Notes under the pieces: model-generated | Databases searched by the model: none | What the model was told of the DNA's origin: nothing | What the model saw: the letters and a program-made list of their open reading frames with translations, nothing else | Position numbers and translations under genes: made by a program | NCBI GenBank assembly: GCA_018821305.1 | Contig: JAHJMN010000052.1 | Coordinates: 1 to 63,547, forward strand | DNA length: 63,547 nt | Origin: Myxococcota bacterium | GTDB taxonomy: Bacteria > Myxococcota_A > Polyangia > HGW-17 | Reading direction: 5' to 3' | Part shown: positions 35,718 through 44,556 of the stretch, piece by piece | Layout of the letters: each line of letters begins with the position of its first letter | Position numbering within the stretch: the stretch's first letter is position 1

Positions 35718-36539
35718 TCAGCGGATGGACAGGTAGATTGCAGGGCTGGGTTTTGCTTTCAGCCTGTTTGTTTCAGACCCAAGTTCGAGGCCACTTGCTC
35801 CAAATCCGAAGGCAAACCACCACTTCTTGTAAAAGCGCCAACTGGCATAAAGAGCGGTGTAACTGAGGGTCATGGACCACTCACATGCCGGGTCTTTTTT
35901 ATCTTCGCAGAGGGAAAGGGTGCGGGTGCCGGATTCCGAGAAAATGCCGATCTTCCATTTATGATTAATCTGCCAGCCAAGATCGAAGTATACCTCAGCT
36001 ATCTGATCTCCGGAGCTGCCCACGATGCTTGCGAGAATATCAAGGTAGAAGTGCTTGGGTGTCCAGCGCAACCCCAAACTGAAACCGCCGCCACCACGGG
36101 TGGTATTTTCCACTTCAATGTCGGATTCCACTTTGAGATCATTTGTGTAGAAAAGCCCTGCATGGAGATCCGCCGTGAGGATGAGATCCCTGTCGGGAAA
36201 ACGCCACAGATAGCCCGCTTTGGCAAACTTGAGGTACATGGTGTGGATGTACATTTCCTTTTTGACTTCGGGATCTTCCGTTTCCTTACGGGAGAAGATG
36301 TCGTTTCCCATGAGTTGGATTTCGAAAATATTGAAATACCAGTTTTTATACCAGAAATACCCCGGGTGAGCCTTGATGTACTCGGTGTTTTCAAAACTGA
36401 TGATGGATGCAGACGGAGGAGTGTAGCCGAAATTTGTTTTTTTAATGTATGTTGCGGGTTCGTTATCAAGGGGAGATCCCGCATGTGCCGTGGAAGTAAT
36501 AAGTGTGAGTAAAAAAGCTGCGGGGCAAAAGAGCCTCAT
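35718..36539 (-). CDS. Predicted outer-membrane protein
   Basis: 273 residues from the ATG at 36539, preceded by GGAAGG. Signal peptide ends TAHA. The mature protein has alternating aromatic strands (YLWRFPDRDLILTADLHAGL, GFSLGLRWTPKHFYLDIL, LSYTALYASWRFYKKWWFAF) ending PAIYLSIR. The last residue is Arg, not the usual Phe, so barrel insertion is less certain. No family recognised. First gene of the unit with the M48 protease. Confidence 0.65.
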   Translation of the reverse strand: MRLFCPAAFLLTLITSTAHAGSPLDNEPATYIKKTNFGYTPPSASIISFENTEYIKAHPGYFWYKNWYFNIFEIQLMGNDIFSRKETEDPEVKKEMYIHTMYLKFAKAGYLWRFPDRDLILTADLHAGLFYTNDLKVESDIEVENTTRGGGGFSLGLRWTPKHFYLDILASIVGSSGDQIAEVYFDLGWQINHKWKIGIFSESGTRTLSLCEDKKDPACEWSMTLSYTALYASWRFYKKWWFAFGFGASGLELGSETNRLKAKPSPAIYLSIR

Positions 36540-36765
36540 TGCGACCTTCCTTTTAGGATATTGATACATTCATTCAAACTATGACCAAAGTGGTGGTTTT
36601 AATCTCACCAATCCACCAGTTTTGAAATAATAGCATAGATGCACAAATGGAAAAGATGGGAAAAATTCGGAAGTGGATTTCTCTTTTTGGATCTTTCAGT
36701 GTATAAAGCCTACTGATCTTTTTTTTATCTTTGGGTAAGACAAGTTTATCCTCGAGGTTTCTTAA

Positions 36766-38208
36766 ATGAAGTACACTAAATTTGCAATATTTACATTATT
36801 ATGTCTTTTGCCTGAAATGGCTTTTGCAACAGGATTTCATGAGTATCTTGGAAGTCACGACAACGTAAATCCTTTTACCGGGCGTATCAACGGAGCGAGC
36901 CCTTCGAACATCTATTTCAATCCAGCGTCAATTGTGAATATGCCCACGACACTGAGTTTCGGCTTCAGTTACACACTGCTTCGTCCCGTTGTGAGTCTGA
37001 AGAGCCGTGATTCCGCATATGATGTTCAATCATCGATTTTTGAGAGTATTCCCGCTTCTGGTGCCGTGGACAACACCTACATCCGCCCGCTGCCCACTTC
37101 GCGCCTTCGTACACCAAGGGGAAGCTCAAGCGGATCAGTTACTACAGGGCATCTGCATTTAGGTGCCGTTTCGAGTATTGTGAAGGATCGCGTGGCCATC
37201 GGGTTCATGGCCCTTTTGCCCCTGCGGAGTTTTCAGACTCAGGAACCTTTCTTTGTGGATGAACGGGAGCAGTTCTTTTCAAACAGCCTTCACCACGAGT
37301 TTTTAGGAGATCGCATTGAAAACAACAGTTTCTGTTTTGCCATCGGTGGGAAAGTTCTTCCGTGGCTCAATTTAGGGGCTGGTTTATGCATGACTACCAC
37401 GGCCATGAGCCGGGCGGAACTGTACCTTCCTGATGCTTCAAAGCAGGATGAGAGTTACATGAACAGTTCTGTGGTGGTTGAATCCAGCTTTGTGCCCCAC
37501 TTCAGTGCTGAAGTTGTACAGAAATCATTGAAATATACGCTGGGAGTACACTTGCCATCCCAGTCGCGAACTCAGGGCAACAGTTACATTCAGTTCTGGA
37601 ACGTAAACGAAACCGAAGAACCCACGGTGCAGAAATTCAATTTCGTCTACAGTTATGAGCCTTACCGCATAAATACGGGAGTCAGTTACGAAACCAAGGC
37701 TGGAGATTTCCGCATTCGTTCGGGACTTACCGCAGTGGCTGCCTTCTGGTCAAATTACATTGATCGTCATGGGGAAAAGCCCTCAAAAGAATGGTCAGAT
37801 ACTGTTACTTTGAGTGCCGGCGTGCGGATGTACAATAAAGTTCACAATTTCGGCCTGGATGCCATGTTTGCACCGACGCCGGTACCGGATCAGGATGGAC
37901 GGACAAATTACGTGGATAACTCAAGAATCAGTGCCGGTGCAGGGTATGAATACAATTTCATCATGAGCGGCCGCAAGCTTACTTTCGGAGTTTATGGAGT
38001 TTTTCACTATATGATTCCGCGCAGCGTAAGCAAAAATCCATCGGCGGCAAACCCCGTAGTTGACGAATTCCCCGACAGTGTTAACATATTTACAAATGAT
38101 CCGGTACCCGACAGTGCCGGTTTCCAGACCAACAACCCTGGTTTTCCCGGGTTTTCAAGTAGGGGCTGGATATTATCCCTTGGAGCATCTCTGAAGATGC
38201 AGTTTTGA
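36766..38208 (+). CDS. OmpP1/FadL-type outer-membrane transport protein
   Basis: 480 residues. The signal peptide ends EMAFA; the mature N-terminus GFHEYLGSHDNVNPFTGRIN, then NIYFNPASIVNMP, follows the FadL pattern (a small plug with an NPA motif, in which the N-terminal hatch lines the barrel). The rest is beta-strand rich and ends LGASLKMQF with C-terminal Phe. Members carry hydrophobic compounds such as long-chain fatty acids or aromatic hydrocarbons across the outer membrane. It is followed 6 nt later by a lipoprotein gene, so both are likely expressed together. Confidence 0.8.
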   Translation: MKYTKFAIFTLLCLLPEMAFATGFHEYLGSHDNVNPFTGRINGASPSNIYFNPASIVNMPTTLSFGFSYTLLRPVVSLKSRDSAYDVQSSIFESIPASGAVDNTYIRPLPTSRLRTPRGSSSGSVTTGHLHLGAVSSIVKDRVAIGFMALLPLRSFQTQEPFFVDEREQFFSNSLHHEFLGDRIENNSFCFAIGGKVLPWLNLGAGLCMTTTAMSRAELYLPDASKQDESYMNSSVVVESSFVPHFSAEVVQKSLKYTLGVHLPSQSRTQGNSYIQFWNVNETEEPTVQKFNFVYSYEPYRINTGVSYETKAGDFRIRSGLTAVAAFWSNYIDRHGEKPSKEWSDTVTLSAGVRMYNKVHNFGLDAMFAPTPVPDQDGRTNYVDNSRISAGAGYEYNFIMSGRKLTFGVYGVFHYMIPRSVSKNPSAANPVVDEFPDSVNIFTNDPVPDSAGFQTNNPGFPGFSSRGWILSLGASLKMQF

Positions 38209-38214
38209 GGACCC

Positions 38215-39087
38215 ATGCTGAACAGAATCATATTTATTACTCTAACCATTATGCTTTTTTCATGTTCTTCTGATGACAAGGACAACAACTACCAGTGGAA
38301 TCAGGACGCCGGAAGCGATACCACGGATGTAACGGACAGCGGCAGTGATGTAACGGATGCCGCGGAAGATGCGGACGTCATCGAAACAAATGATCCTCCT
38401 CCAAATGTGGCCGGTCTATGGGCCTATCTCAATGTGCGATCTTCTCTCGTCAACTACCCCATGATTGGACTCGTGGAAAACGACATCAAGTCATACCTTT
38501 TATATAATATCACGCAGGATGGCACCACACTGAACGTGGAGGAAACCGCCTGCGATATCATTATCGAATCCACAAACACCATGGTTACGACCATTATCCC
38601 TGATGATTTCGTCGACTCCATGCCCATTGAGATGCGCACAAACGAACTTGTGAAGCAGGGGGCAGGCTGGGCCATGCATCAGCCGAAATACTGGGTAACA
38701 CAGGGAGTAAATCTTTCAGATGTTGAAAACGAAGAATTGCCTGCGGAACCGGATGACCCGAGGGTTTTTGATCAGGATGGCGACGGACATCCGGGCCTTA
38801 CGGTGCGCCTGACGGGAATGCTGAGCGGAGAACTGTACGTTGTTCAGCGTGGCTGGACCATTTTAGAACCATCCGTTGCAACGGAAATGCGCATGGAGGG
38901 ACTCATTACCTGGGCTGATCAGCAGGTTACTTTAGATGCAGATCCTGCATCTCTGAAAATCAATCCCGAAACAAACCCCAATTCCAACGCCTCACGCAGT
39001 TACTATATTATTGTTCCCGTCAGTGCCGAAATGACCTGCTCCGAGCTCATCGAACAAGCTGAAACCCTCTTCCCCTCCTCCAAGTAG
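38215..39087 (+). CDS. Lipoprotein co-encoded with the FadL-like porin
   Basis: 290 residues. Lipobox in LFSC, followed by an Asp-rich, low-complexity spacer (TTDVTDSGSDVTDAAEDADV) of the type found in myxobacterial lipoproteins. The globular part contains a calcium-loop-like DQDGDGHPGL. Function unknown; a partner role for the FadL-like transporter is inferred from the 6-nt spacing. The TAG stop (39085-39087) is the first three bases of an A-family terminus. Confidence 0.7.
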   Translation: MLNRIIFITLTIMLFSCSSDDKDNNYQWNQDAGSDTTDVTDSGSDVTDAAEDADVIETNDPPPNVAGLWAYLNVRSSLVNYPMIGLVENDIKSYLLYNITQDGTTLNVEETACDIIIESTNTMVTTIIPDDFVDSMPIEMRTNELVKQGAGWAMHQPKYWVTQGVNLSDVENEELPAEPDDPRVFDQDGDGHPGLTVRLTGMLSGELYVVQRGWTILEPSVATEMRMEGLITWADQQVTLDADPASLKINPETNPNSNASRSYYIIVPVSAEMTCSELIEQAETLFPSSK

Positions 39088-39252
39088 TTCATATCCTGAA
39101 TAGTTCGTGTCCTGAAATTCAATTTTTATCAAAATTGAGCATGTTTACGAAAACATGCTATTCAGAACACTGCAATAATTTCAAGGTCTTCATTCTTAAT
39201 GTCCTGTGATATAAATAGTCGTTAACTTGAAAAGCTGGTATTACAGGACATT
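39085..39252. repeat. Tandem A-family variants
   Basis: TAGTTCATATCCTGAA is followed at once by TAGTTCGTGTCCTGAAATTC, the CAATTTTTATCAAAATTG inner motif, GAGCATGTTTACGAAAACATG, and after a spacer TTAATGTCCTG...TTACAGGACATTAA (39197-39254). Two partial copies lie end to end. Confidence 0.6.
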
Positions 39253-39560
39253 AACTGAGTAATACGATAGTGACTAGTTTTTAAGAAATGCTTCAGGAAA
39301 AAGCCCCTCTAAAGCAATCCGCTGCGCGAAATTGCCTACCTGATTGTCCTGATTTCCTGATCCTGCTACTGATTTCCTGCGTTCCTGATTTTTTAACAGG
39401 GAAACAGGGAGGCAGGGAGGCAGGGAGGCAGGGAGGCAGGGAGGCAGGGAAACAGGGAGGCAGGGAGGCAGGGAAACAGGGAGGCAGTGCGTAAACATCC
39501 AACTTCAATGCAAAAATTACCAGCATGGGATGAGGCAATCACTTTACTTTTTGAATCGTG
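39253..39560. repeat. B element, copy 8, with expanded GGGAGGCA microsatellite
   Basis: It starts with the reverse-oriented terminus CTGAGTAATACGATAGTGA. The GGCAATTTCGCGCAGCGG-type block is in reverse orientation. The foldback arm has expanded at 39405-39486 into about ten CAGGGAGG/CAGGGAAA units. The right end is decayed. Confidence 0.65.
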
Positions 39561-39783
39561 AAAATCGCTTATATTGCGTCTTTGAAACACCTGCAGGGAT
39601 AATTTGTTTTAAATATTCTGCAATTGCCTGAAATTCAGTAATTTCAGGCTTTTTACTATTTATCTGATCATTTTCTCTTGACTTGGAAATAATCATGAGT
39701 ATATATCAGTTCTATCAACTGAACATTTTCGGGTTCCGTGAAAAGTGAATACAACTTTTCAATCGTCTGTATGTCATTTTTTT

Positions 39784-40257
39784 GTTCATAGTCCGGAAAT
39801 ATTTTATTTCCGGTGTGGTAATCCACCGATTCAGTCCAGAGGATCTTCTGATTTCTTCGGGCTAAGTATTTTTTGATACGTTTGTTGACAGTTTTTGATA
39901 CGTTTTGCTGGCTGTATCTTTGATACGTTCTGTGATTGTATTTGATTTGTTGATAGTAGTATTTTGATACGTGTTTTGTAGGGTCTTGTATGCCCTCTGG
40001 ATACTGAATCGGTCTTTTTTGTTCATAGTCCGGAAATATTTTATTTCCGGTGTGGTAATCCACCGATTCAGTCCAGAGGATCTTCTGATTTCTTCGGGCT
40101 AAGTATTTTTTGATACGTTTGTTGACGGTTTTTGATACGTTTTGCTGGCTGTATCTTTGATACGTTCTGTGATTGTATTTGATTTGTTGATAGTAGTATT
40201 TTGATACGTGTTTTGTAGGGTCTTGTATGCCCTCTGGATACTGAATCGGTCTTTTTG
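39784..40257. repeat. Two 237-bp direct repeats with iteron-like TTTGATACGT motifs and a hairpin
   Basis: Unit 1 is 39784-40020, unit 2 is 40021-40257; I see a single internal difference plus the last base. Each holds four copies of TTTGATACGT (39872, 39894, 39919, 39963 and +237) and a hairpin with arms CCGGAAATA/TATTTCCGG (39793-39813, 40030-40050). The minus strand is open across both units (79 codons each, ending at 39668 with a TYQRYSQQNVSK-rich product of up to 229 residues). The only start codons for it lie in sequence antisense to the gene at 40275, so I treat coding as unproven. Confidence 0.85.
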
Positions 40258-40274
40258 TTTTGGGAGGATGTGGA

Positions 40275-40511
40275 ATGCTGGAAGGAAAACTGGATTTCTT
40301 GCCCATCGAATTTGTAGAGTACCTTGAAAAGGCTCTTGAGATGAACCCTGATTTCACCGTAACTGAAGACGGCGATAAATTGATTTTCCGCTTCCGTGGT
40401 AATCAGGTTACCCTTAACAAACTTTACGAAAGATATCTGGTTAAACTCGAAGATCGCGTCTACGACGATACAAAATTCCTCAAACTTATCGAACGCACCA
40501 CCGCCGCTTAG
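40275..40511 (+). CDS. Small acidic protein, unknown function
   Basis: 78 residues starting at the ATG at 40275, 7 nt after GGGAGG (40262-40267). The sequence (LEGKLDFLPIEFVEYLEKAL, MNPDFTVTEDGDKLIFRFRG) suggests a small alpha/beta cytosolic protein. No signal peptide, no Cys, no recognised family. It converges with the sirtuin gene, with 17 nt between the two stops. Confidence 0.65.
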   Translation: MLEGKLDFLPIEFVEYLEKALEMNPDFTVTEDGDKLIFRFRGNQVTLNKLYERYLVKLEDRVYDDTKFLKLIERTTAA

Positions 40512-40528
40512 ATTTCACATTATCAAAA

Positions 40529-41275
40529 TCAAAACAATAAACTGGAAATTACTTCGAGGACTTCATCGGAAGTGGCCTGCAGGTGCAGATCTGTGATGGA
40601 AGAAGTAAAATTTGACCTTATGGGGTTTATTTCAATGATTTTCCCTCCGGAAGTCGAAGTTGCTGCAGGAACTGCCGCCGCAGGCATTACTTCCCCCGTG
40701 GAACCAATACAGATCATTAGATCACACTGGAGGGCCTGGTGGAATGCATCTTCTAAAGTCCTGCCATCAAGGGGTTCTCCGAAAAAAGTAAATGAAGGTT
40801 TTAAAAGACCAGTTGAGCAGTGCGGGCATCTGGGAACTCTTAAAGCAAGAAGTTTGGTTGTAAGGTCCATTACGGCAGTGCAGGTCAGACACACAGCTTT
40901 AGAACTGTTTCCATGAAGTTCGAGAACATTCACGGAGCCTGCTTTTGAATGCAGAGAATCAATATTCTGGGTTATGACTGTAGAAATAAACCCCTTTGAT
41001 TCCATTTGAGCAAGAATTTCATGAGAACGGGATGGTTTTATTACCATATTGTCGGGATAAAAGATCTCCCGGATGGCGTCCCAGGATTCTTCCGGGGATT
41101 TTCGGAATCTATCGATGCTCAAAAGGCCAGGATCATAGCGATTCCAGACGCCGCCGGGACCTCGAAATGGAGGAATTCCACATGGTACACTTATTCCGGC
41201 TCCCGTGAATACGGCTGTTTTGCGGGAGGATTTGATCAGTTCGTTTGCACGTTGGATTTTCTCTGGTGAAATCAT
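40529..41275 (-). CDS. Sir2-family NAD-dependent protein deacylase (sirtuin)
   Basis: 248 residues with the full sirtuin set: FTGAGISVPCGIPPFRG (NAD site), TQNIDSLHSKAG (QNID), the catalytic His in ELHGN, a Cys4 zinc site (CLTC ... CPHC), KPSFTFFGEPL, GSTGEVMPAAAVP and IEINP. It deacylates lysine side chains with NAD. The missing Ala of the common GAGIS.ESGIP (here VPCGIP) is a small deviation. The start overlaps the end of the amidase gene by 4 nt (ATGA), implying translational coupling to a cell-wall enzyme. Confidence 0.92.
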   Translation of the reverse strand: MISPEKIQRANELIKSSRKTAVFTGAGISVPCGIPPFRGPGGVWNRYDPGLLSIDRFRKSPEESWDAIREIFYPDNMVIKPSRSHEILAQMESKGFISTVITQNIDSLHSKAGSVNVLELHGNSSKAVCLTCTAVMDLTTKLLALRVPRCPHCSTGLLKPSFTFFGEPLDGRTLEDAFHQALQCDLMICIGSTGEVMPAAAVPAATSTSGGKIIEINPIRSNFTSSITDLHLQATSDEVLEVISSLLF

Positions 41276-42312
41276 GGCTCGGACACAAGGTTAAGATGTT
41301 TTACCCGGTTTCGGAGATTACGCATGAATCTCCAGCCGGGATCCGGCTTATATGTAAGATACTTTGGATCTTTTTCCTTCCACAAAGGAGTTTTCTTGAA
41401 TTTTAAATACTCATGATGGCCGATGAGCCACTTGATACCAGGAAAGCGCGCTTTGAGGTATTTTACAAGGGCTACATTTGCTTTGAGTTGTTCATAAGTG
41501 AGAGGAAAACGTTTCGTTCCCCCAACGTTTTCGATCCCGATAGCCATATAACCGATGCCAATGATATGTCGCCCGAATATGTTTTCCGGAATCAATCGGT
41601 AAATTCGCCCGGCACGATCCACGAGAAAATGAGCACTCAGGTTTAGTCGCCCGGCTTTGGGATAACGAAGTTTACCGCGAATTTTAACCGGTTGAAAAGT
41701 CCAGAAGGCACTCTGAAATGACCCTGAATGCGTATGATGGATGACGATCATTTTAGGATCGATAGTGGGTTCTTTCTGGATGATGCCGAAACGATCTTTC
41801 AGATAATCAAGGCTCATCTGCCGCCGCATTTCGTTCCAGATTACCGGTTTATCAATAATCTTAATATTGAGATCCGGATTTGGGGCTGCCTTCGGCTCTA
41901 CTGTTTCAGTAGGCTTTTTTTCGTCTTTATGGGGGATCTTCTTTTCTTTTGTCGGATTTTTAACTGACACCGGCAGGGTCTTTGTTGCCTCAGAAACCGG
42001 TGTTTGTATGGGAGGATTTTCAGTGTTTGAATTTTTGTTTTTCTCGCAGGGCAAGCACTTGGATTCTGGAGATTTTCCAGGATGCGAGTCCGTTTGAATA
42101 TTTTTTTTACCTGCGGGGTCGCCGGATTGATTTTTTGAGGCATTTTTTTCCGCAACGGGGGGTTTATGCGGAGTTGGAGCTGTGTTTCCATTTTCAACGT
42201 TACCGGATTTATTATCAACAGGTGTTTTTACGGAAGTCGTTTTTTCCCCGGAACAAGTCATCGTTGTTGTTAGAACCGCAAGTAACAATGGGATAAGGTA
42301 GATACGTCTCAT
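41272..42312 (-). CDS. N-acetylmuramoyl-L-alanine amidase lipoprotein (Amidase_2)
   Basis: 346 residues from the ATG at 42312. Signal peptide with lipobox-like MTC, a long Lys/Pro/Thr-rich spacer (to about residue 165) that could span to the peptidoglycan, then an Amidase_2 domain: MIVIHHTHSG (zinc His), LSAHFLVDRAGRIYRLIPE, AIGIENVGG, and WLIGHHEY (second zinc His). It cleaves the amide bond between MurNAc and the stem peptide, in cell-wall turnover or recycling. No clear Shine-Dalgarno is seen. First gene of a pair with the sirtuin. Confidence 0.85.
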   Translation of the reverse strand: MRRIYLIPLLLAVLTTTMTCSGEKTTSVKTPVDNKSGNVENGNTAPTPHKPPVAEKNASKNQSGDPAGKKNIQTDSHPGKSPESKCLPCEKNKNSNTENPPIQTPVSEATKTLPVSVKNPTKEKKIPHKDEKKPTETVEPKAAPNPDLNIKIIDKPVIWNEMRRQMSLDYLKDRFGIIQKEPTIDPKMIVIHHTHSGSFQSAFWTFQPVKIRGKLRYPKAGRLNLSAHFLVDRAGRIYRLIPENIFGRHIIGIGYMAIGIENVGGTKRFPLTYEQLKANVALVKYLKARFPGIKWLIGHHEYLKFKKTPLWKEKDPKYLTYKPDPGWRFMRNLRNRVKHLNLVSEP

Positions 42313-42405
42313 ATTTATTAAATACACGAAAATTACTGTGAAGTATCGCTTTTTGTTGATTATTTTACTGGAGTAGTGCTAAATGTGCACCGAAAGGAAT
42401 CTTTT

Positions 42406-44004
42406 ATGTTTAAAAAATCATTTGTTTCTATAATGTTATTAATATCTTTTGTAACTTTCAGTTGCAGTAAGAAATCCCCCGATACCAAATCCGACAAACC
42501 TTCACCGAAAACCGTAAAAGGCGACGATGCGAAAAAGGACGGCAAACCAACTCTTACATTGTTTGTAATGAGCCAGTGTCCCTATGGTCTTGCGGCAGAA
42601 TCTGCAGTTAAAATGATCAGCGACCTCGTTGGGAAGCATTTCCACACTCGTCTGGAATATGTGGTTAACGAAACTCCCGATGGTAAAATCGAATCTCTTC
42701 ATGGTCAGCCTGAAATCGATGGCAATATTGCTCAACTCTGTGTACAGAAGATTGCTCCGGAAAAAATCTGGGCTTTCCTTGAATGTCAGAACGCTGATCC
42801 CCGCAACGTTGATAAGAACTGGCAACAGTGTGCTCCAACGGCAGGTGTAGATCTCGCAAAACTTACGGCATGCAAAAACGGAAAAGAGGGCATGGATATG
42901 CTCCGGGCCAGTGCAAAGATTGCTGCGGCTAAAAAAGTAGAAGCAAGCCCCACAATTTTTATTAACGATAAAAAAGTGGAAGGTCCCTCCCCCTGGGCAA
43001 TTATGAAGAGTGTCTGCAGCGCGATTAAAGATAAGCCGGCGGAATGTAACCCGGTTAAAGGCGTTGCTGTGACCCTTCTGACGGATAAACGCTGTGAAAA
43101 ATGCAAACAGTATGAAAAAGTTCTCGATTTCATAAAGAGAGATCTGAACGAACCCGTTACAAAAGTTGTTGATTACTCTACTCCAGAAGGTAAAGAACTT
43201 TATAAGAAAGCTGGAACCAAGCTTGTTCCCGTTCTTTTCTTCGGTAAAAGCATTAAAGAAGATAAACTCACGTTTAAACTTTTTGAAAAAGCCCTTAAAC
43301 CCGCAGGAGATCTCTATACATTTGGTGTATTTCAGCCCATTTTTGATCCCACGGCAGAAATCTGCGACAACAAAACCGATGATGACGGAAACGGGAAGAC
43401 CGACTGTGATGATGAAGCTTGTGCAAAACAGTTGATCTGTGCAAAGGAAACACCGGGCACGCTGGATGTTTTTGTAATGAGTCAGTGCCCCTACGGTGCT
43501 CTTGCTCTGATTTCAATGGTGGAAGTTCTCAACGCCTTCAAAGGCGAGATGAAATTCACCGTTAATTATATTGTTGATCATCAGAACGGTAAGTTTCGTT
43601 CATTGCACGGTCAGCCGGAAGTTGACGAAAATATACGTCAACTCTGCGCCATTAAAAATTACGGCAAAGATTATAAATATATGGAATACCTCGCATGTCG
43701 AAGCAAAGACTACAATAATGCCAACTGGAAAGCTTGCGCTGTTAAAGGTATTGATCCTGTCGTCATGGAAAAATGCATAAAGGACGAAGGAACAAAACTT
43801 CTCGTTGAAAACTCAGAGAAGGCGAAGACTTTTGAAGTTCAGGGTAGTCCCACTTGGATCGCTAACGGCAAATTTAAATTCCAGGGCATTACAGCGGAAC
43901 ATGTTCGCGTCGGCTACTGCAAAAGCAATCCCAAAGCTAAAGGCTGCGCAAAACCGCTTTCAAGCAATGAAAATGTGAAAGCCGGCGGCGGCTGCGGCAA
44001 ATAA
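42406..44004 (+). CDS. Lipoprotein with three thioredoxin-like domains (two CPYG, one CxxC)
   Basis: 532 residues from the ATG at 42406 (AAAGGA upstream). After a lipoprotein signal (lipobox TFSC) come two long DsbA/GILT-like domains that each open with (L/V)FVMSQCPYG and contain SLHGQPE(I/V)D.NI.QLC and ASPTIFIN / GSPTWIAN cis-Pro regions. Between them lies a shorter glutaredoxin-like domain with CEKC (LLTDKRCEKCKQYEKVLDFI) and a calcium-loop-like NKTDDDGNGKTDCDDEAC segment. The C-terminus is GGGCGK. Anchored in the envelope, it could act in disulfide or metal-thiol chemistry of periplasmic proteins. CPYG is not the CxxC of classical DsbA: it has one Cys. Confidence 0.8.
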   Translation: MFKKSFVSIMLLISFVTFSCSKKSPDTKSDKPSPKTVKGDDAKKDGKPTLTLFVMSQCPYGLAAESAVKMISDLVGKHFHTRLEYVVNETPDGKIESLHGQPEIDGNIAQLCVQKIAPEKIWAFLECQNADPRNVDKNWQQCAPTAGVDLAKLTACKNGKEGMDMLRASAKIAAAKKVEASPTIFINDKKVEGPSPWAIMKSVCSAIKDKPAECNPVKGVAVTLLTDKRCEKCKQYEKVLDFIKRDLNEPVTKVVDYSTPEGKELYKKAGTKLVPVLFFGKSIKEDKLTFKLFEKALKPAGDLYTFGVFQPIFDPTAEICDNKTDDDGNGKTDCDDEACAKQLICAKETPGTLDVFVMSQCPYGALALISMVEVLNAFKGEMKFTVNYIVDHQNGKFRSLHGQPEVDENIRQLCAIKNYGKDYKYMEYLACRSKDYNNANWKACAVKGIDPVVMEKCIKDEGTKLLVENSEKAKTFEVQGSPTWIANGKFKFQGITAEHVRVGYCKSNPKAKGCAKPLSSNENVKAGGGCGK

Positions 44005-44379
44005 TCCCTGTTTCGTTCCCAAGCCAACCTCATTGCTTGCCTTAATAATAAAATAATCAATAACTGATGGTGACAAATATCACCGAGGTTTCCGCATAAT
44101 ACTCTTTTGACACTCTGAGTTGCCCCGGCGGTCCAGGTATGCAAAAAAAAGATACAAGCGAATAAAAAAGATCTCTCCGTAAGTCAATGCAATTTATGAA
44201 TTAGCTGAGAATGCAAAGTATAAACAGAAGAAATAATAATACTTTTTTACTGGAAATTTCCCATGAGAGAATAATTTAAGAGTAACACTATGACATTCCT
44301 GTCAGGAGATAGAGTGGCCCCATACCGGGAGGTGGAAAACCAGAAATGAAAAAAAAATGGAAAAAAAGTAAAAAGGCAA
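44005..44379. other. Intergenic stretch, AT-rich, no gene seen
   Basis: No supported frame. A small stem GGTGA/TCACC lies at 44068-44083. A run of A-rich sequence precedes the structured region. Confidence 0.5.
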
Positions 44380-44556
44380 TTGAAAGGAATAAAAGAGGTG
44401 CTAGGCTAGTAAGTAAGTTATAAGCGTTAAGCTAAGCTAGGCACCGTTCCTTCAAAACTTAAGAGTATGTAGAGCAGAAATAAGCTAAGCTAAGTATAGG
44501 AACCACACCCCTTATACATTGCACAATAGATGCCTATTTCTGCTCTTTCTGTTTTT
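44380..44556 (+). ncRNA. Candidate structured RNA of two long hairpins
   Basis: Hairpin 1: TTGAAAGGAA (44380-44389) and GGTGCTAGGCTAG (44397-44409) pair with CTAAGCTAGGCACC (about 44432-44445) and TTCCTTCAA (44447-44455). Hairpin 2: AGAGCAGAAATA (44471-44482) pairs perfectly with TATTTCTGCTCT (44535-44546), enclosing smaller stems. A CTGTTTTT run (to 44556) after hairpin 2 resembles an intrinsic terminator. TAAGCTAAGCTA recurs in both hairpins. It matches none of the standard RNAs I can recognise (tmRNA, RNase P, SRP, 6S). The transcript strand is inferred from the T-run only. Confidence 0.45.

Noticed and set aside
39850-40210. Possible CRISPR array (regularly repeated TTTGATACGT)
   Set aside because: Repeats are 10 bp, spaced unevenly (22, 25, 44 bp) and duplicated with their spacers, so this is not a CRISPR.
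39668-40357. 229-residue minus-strand reading frame with two identical 79-residue blocks
   Set aside because: Its only possible start codons lie antisense to the well-supported gene at 40275, and none occurs inside the repeats. Kept as a repeat, with coding left open.
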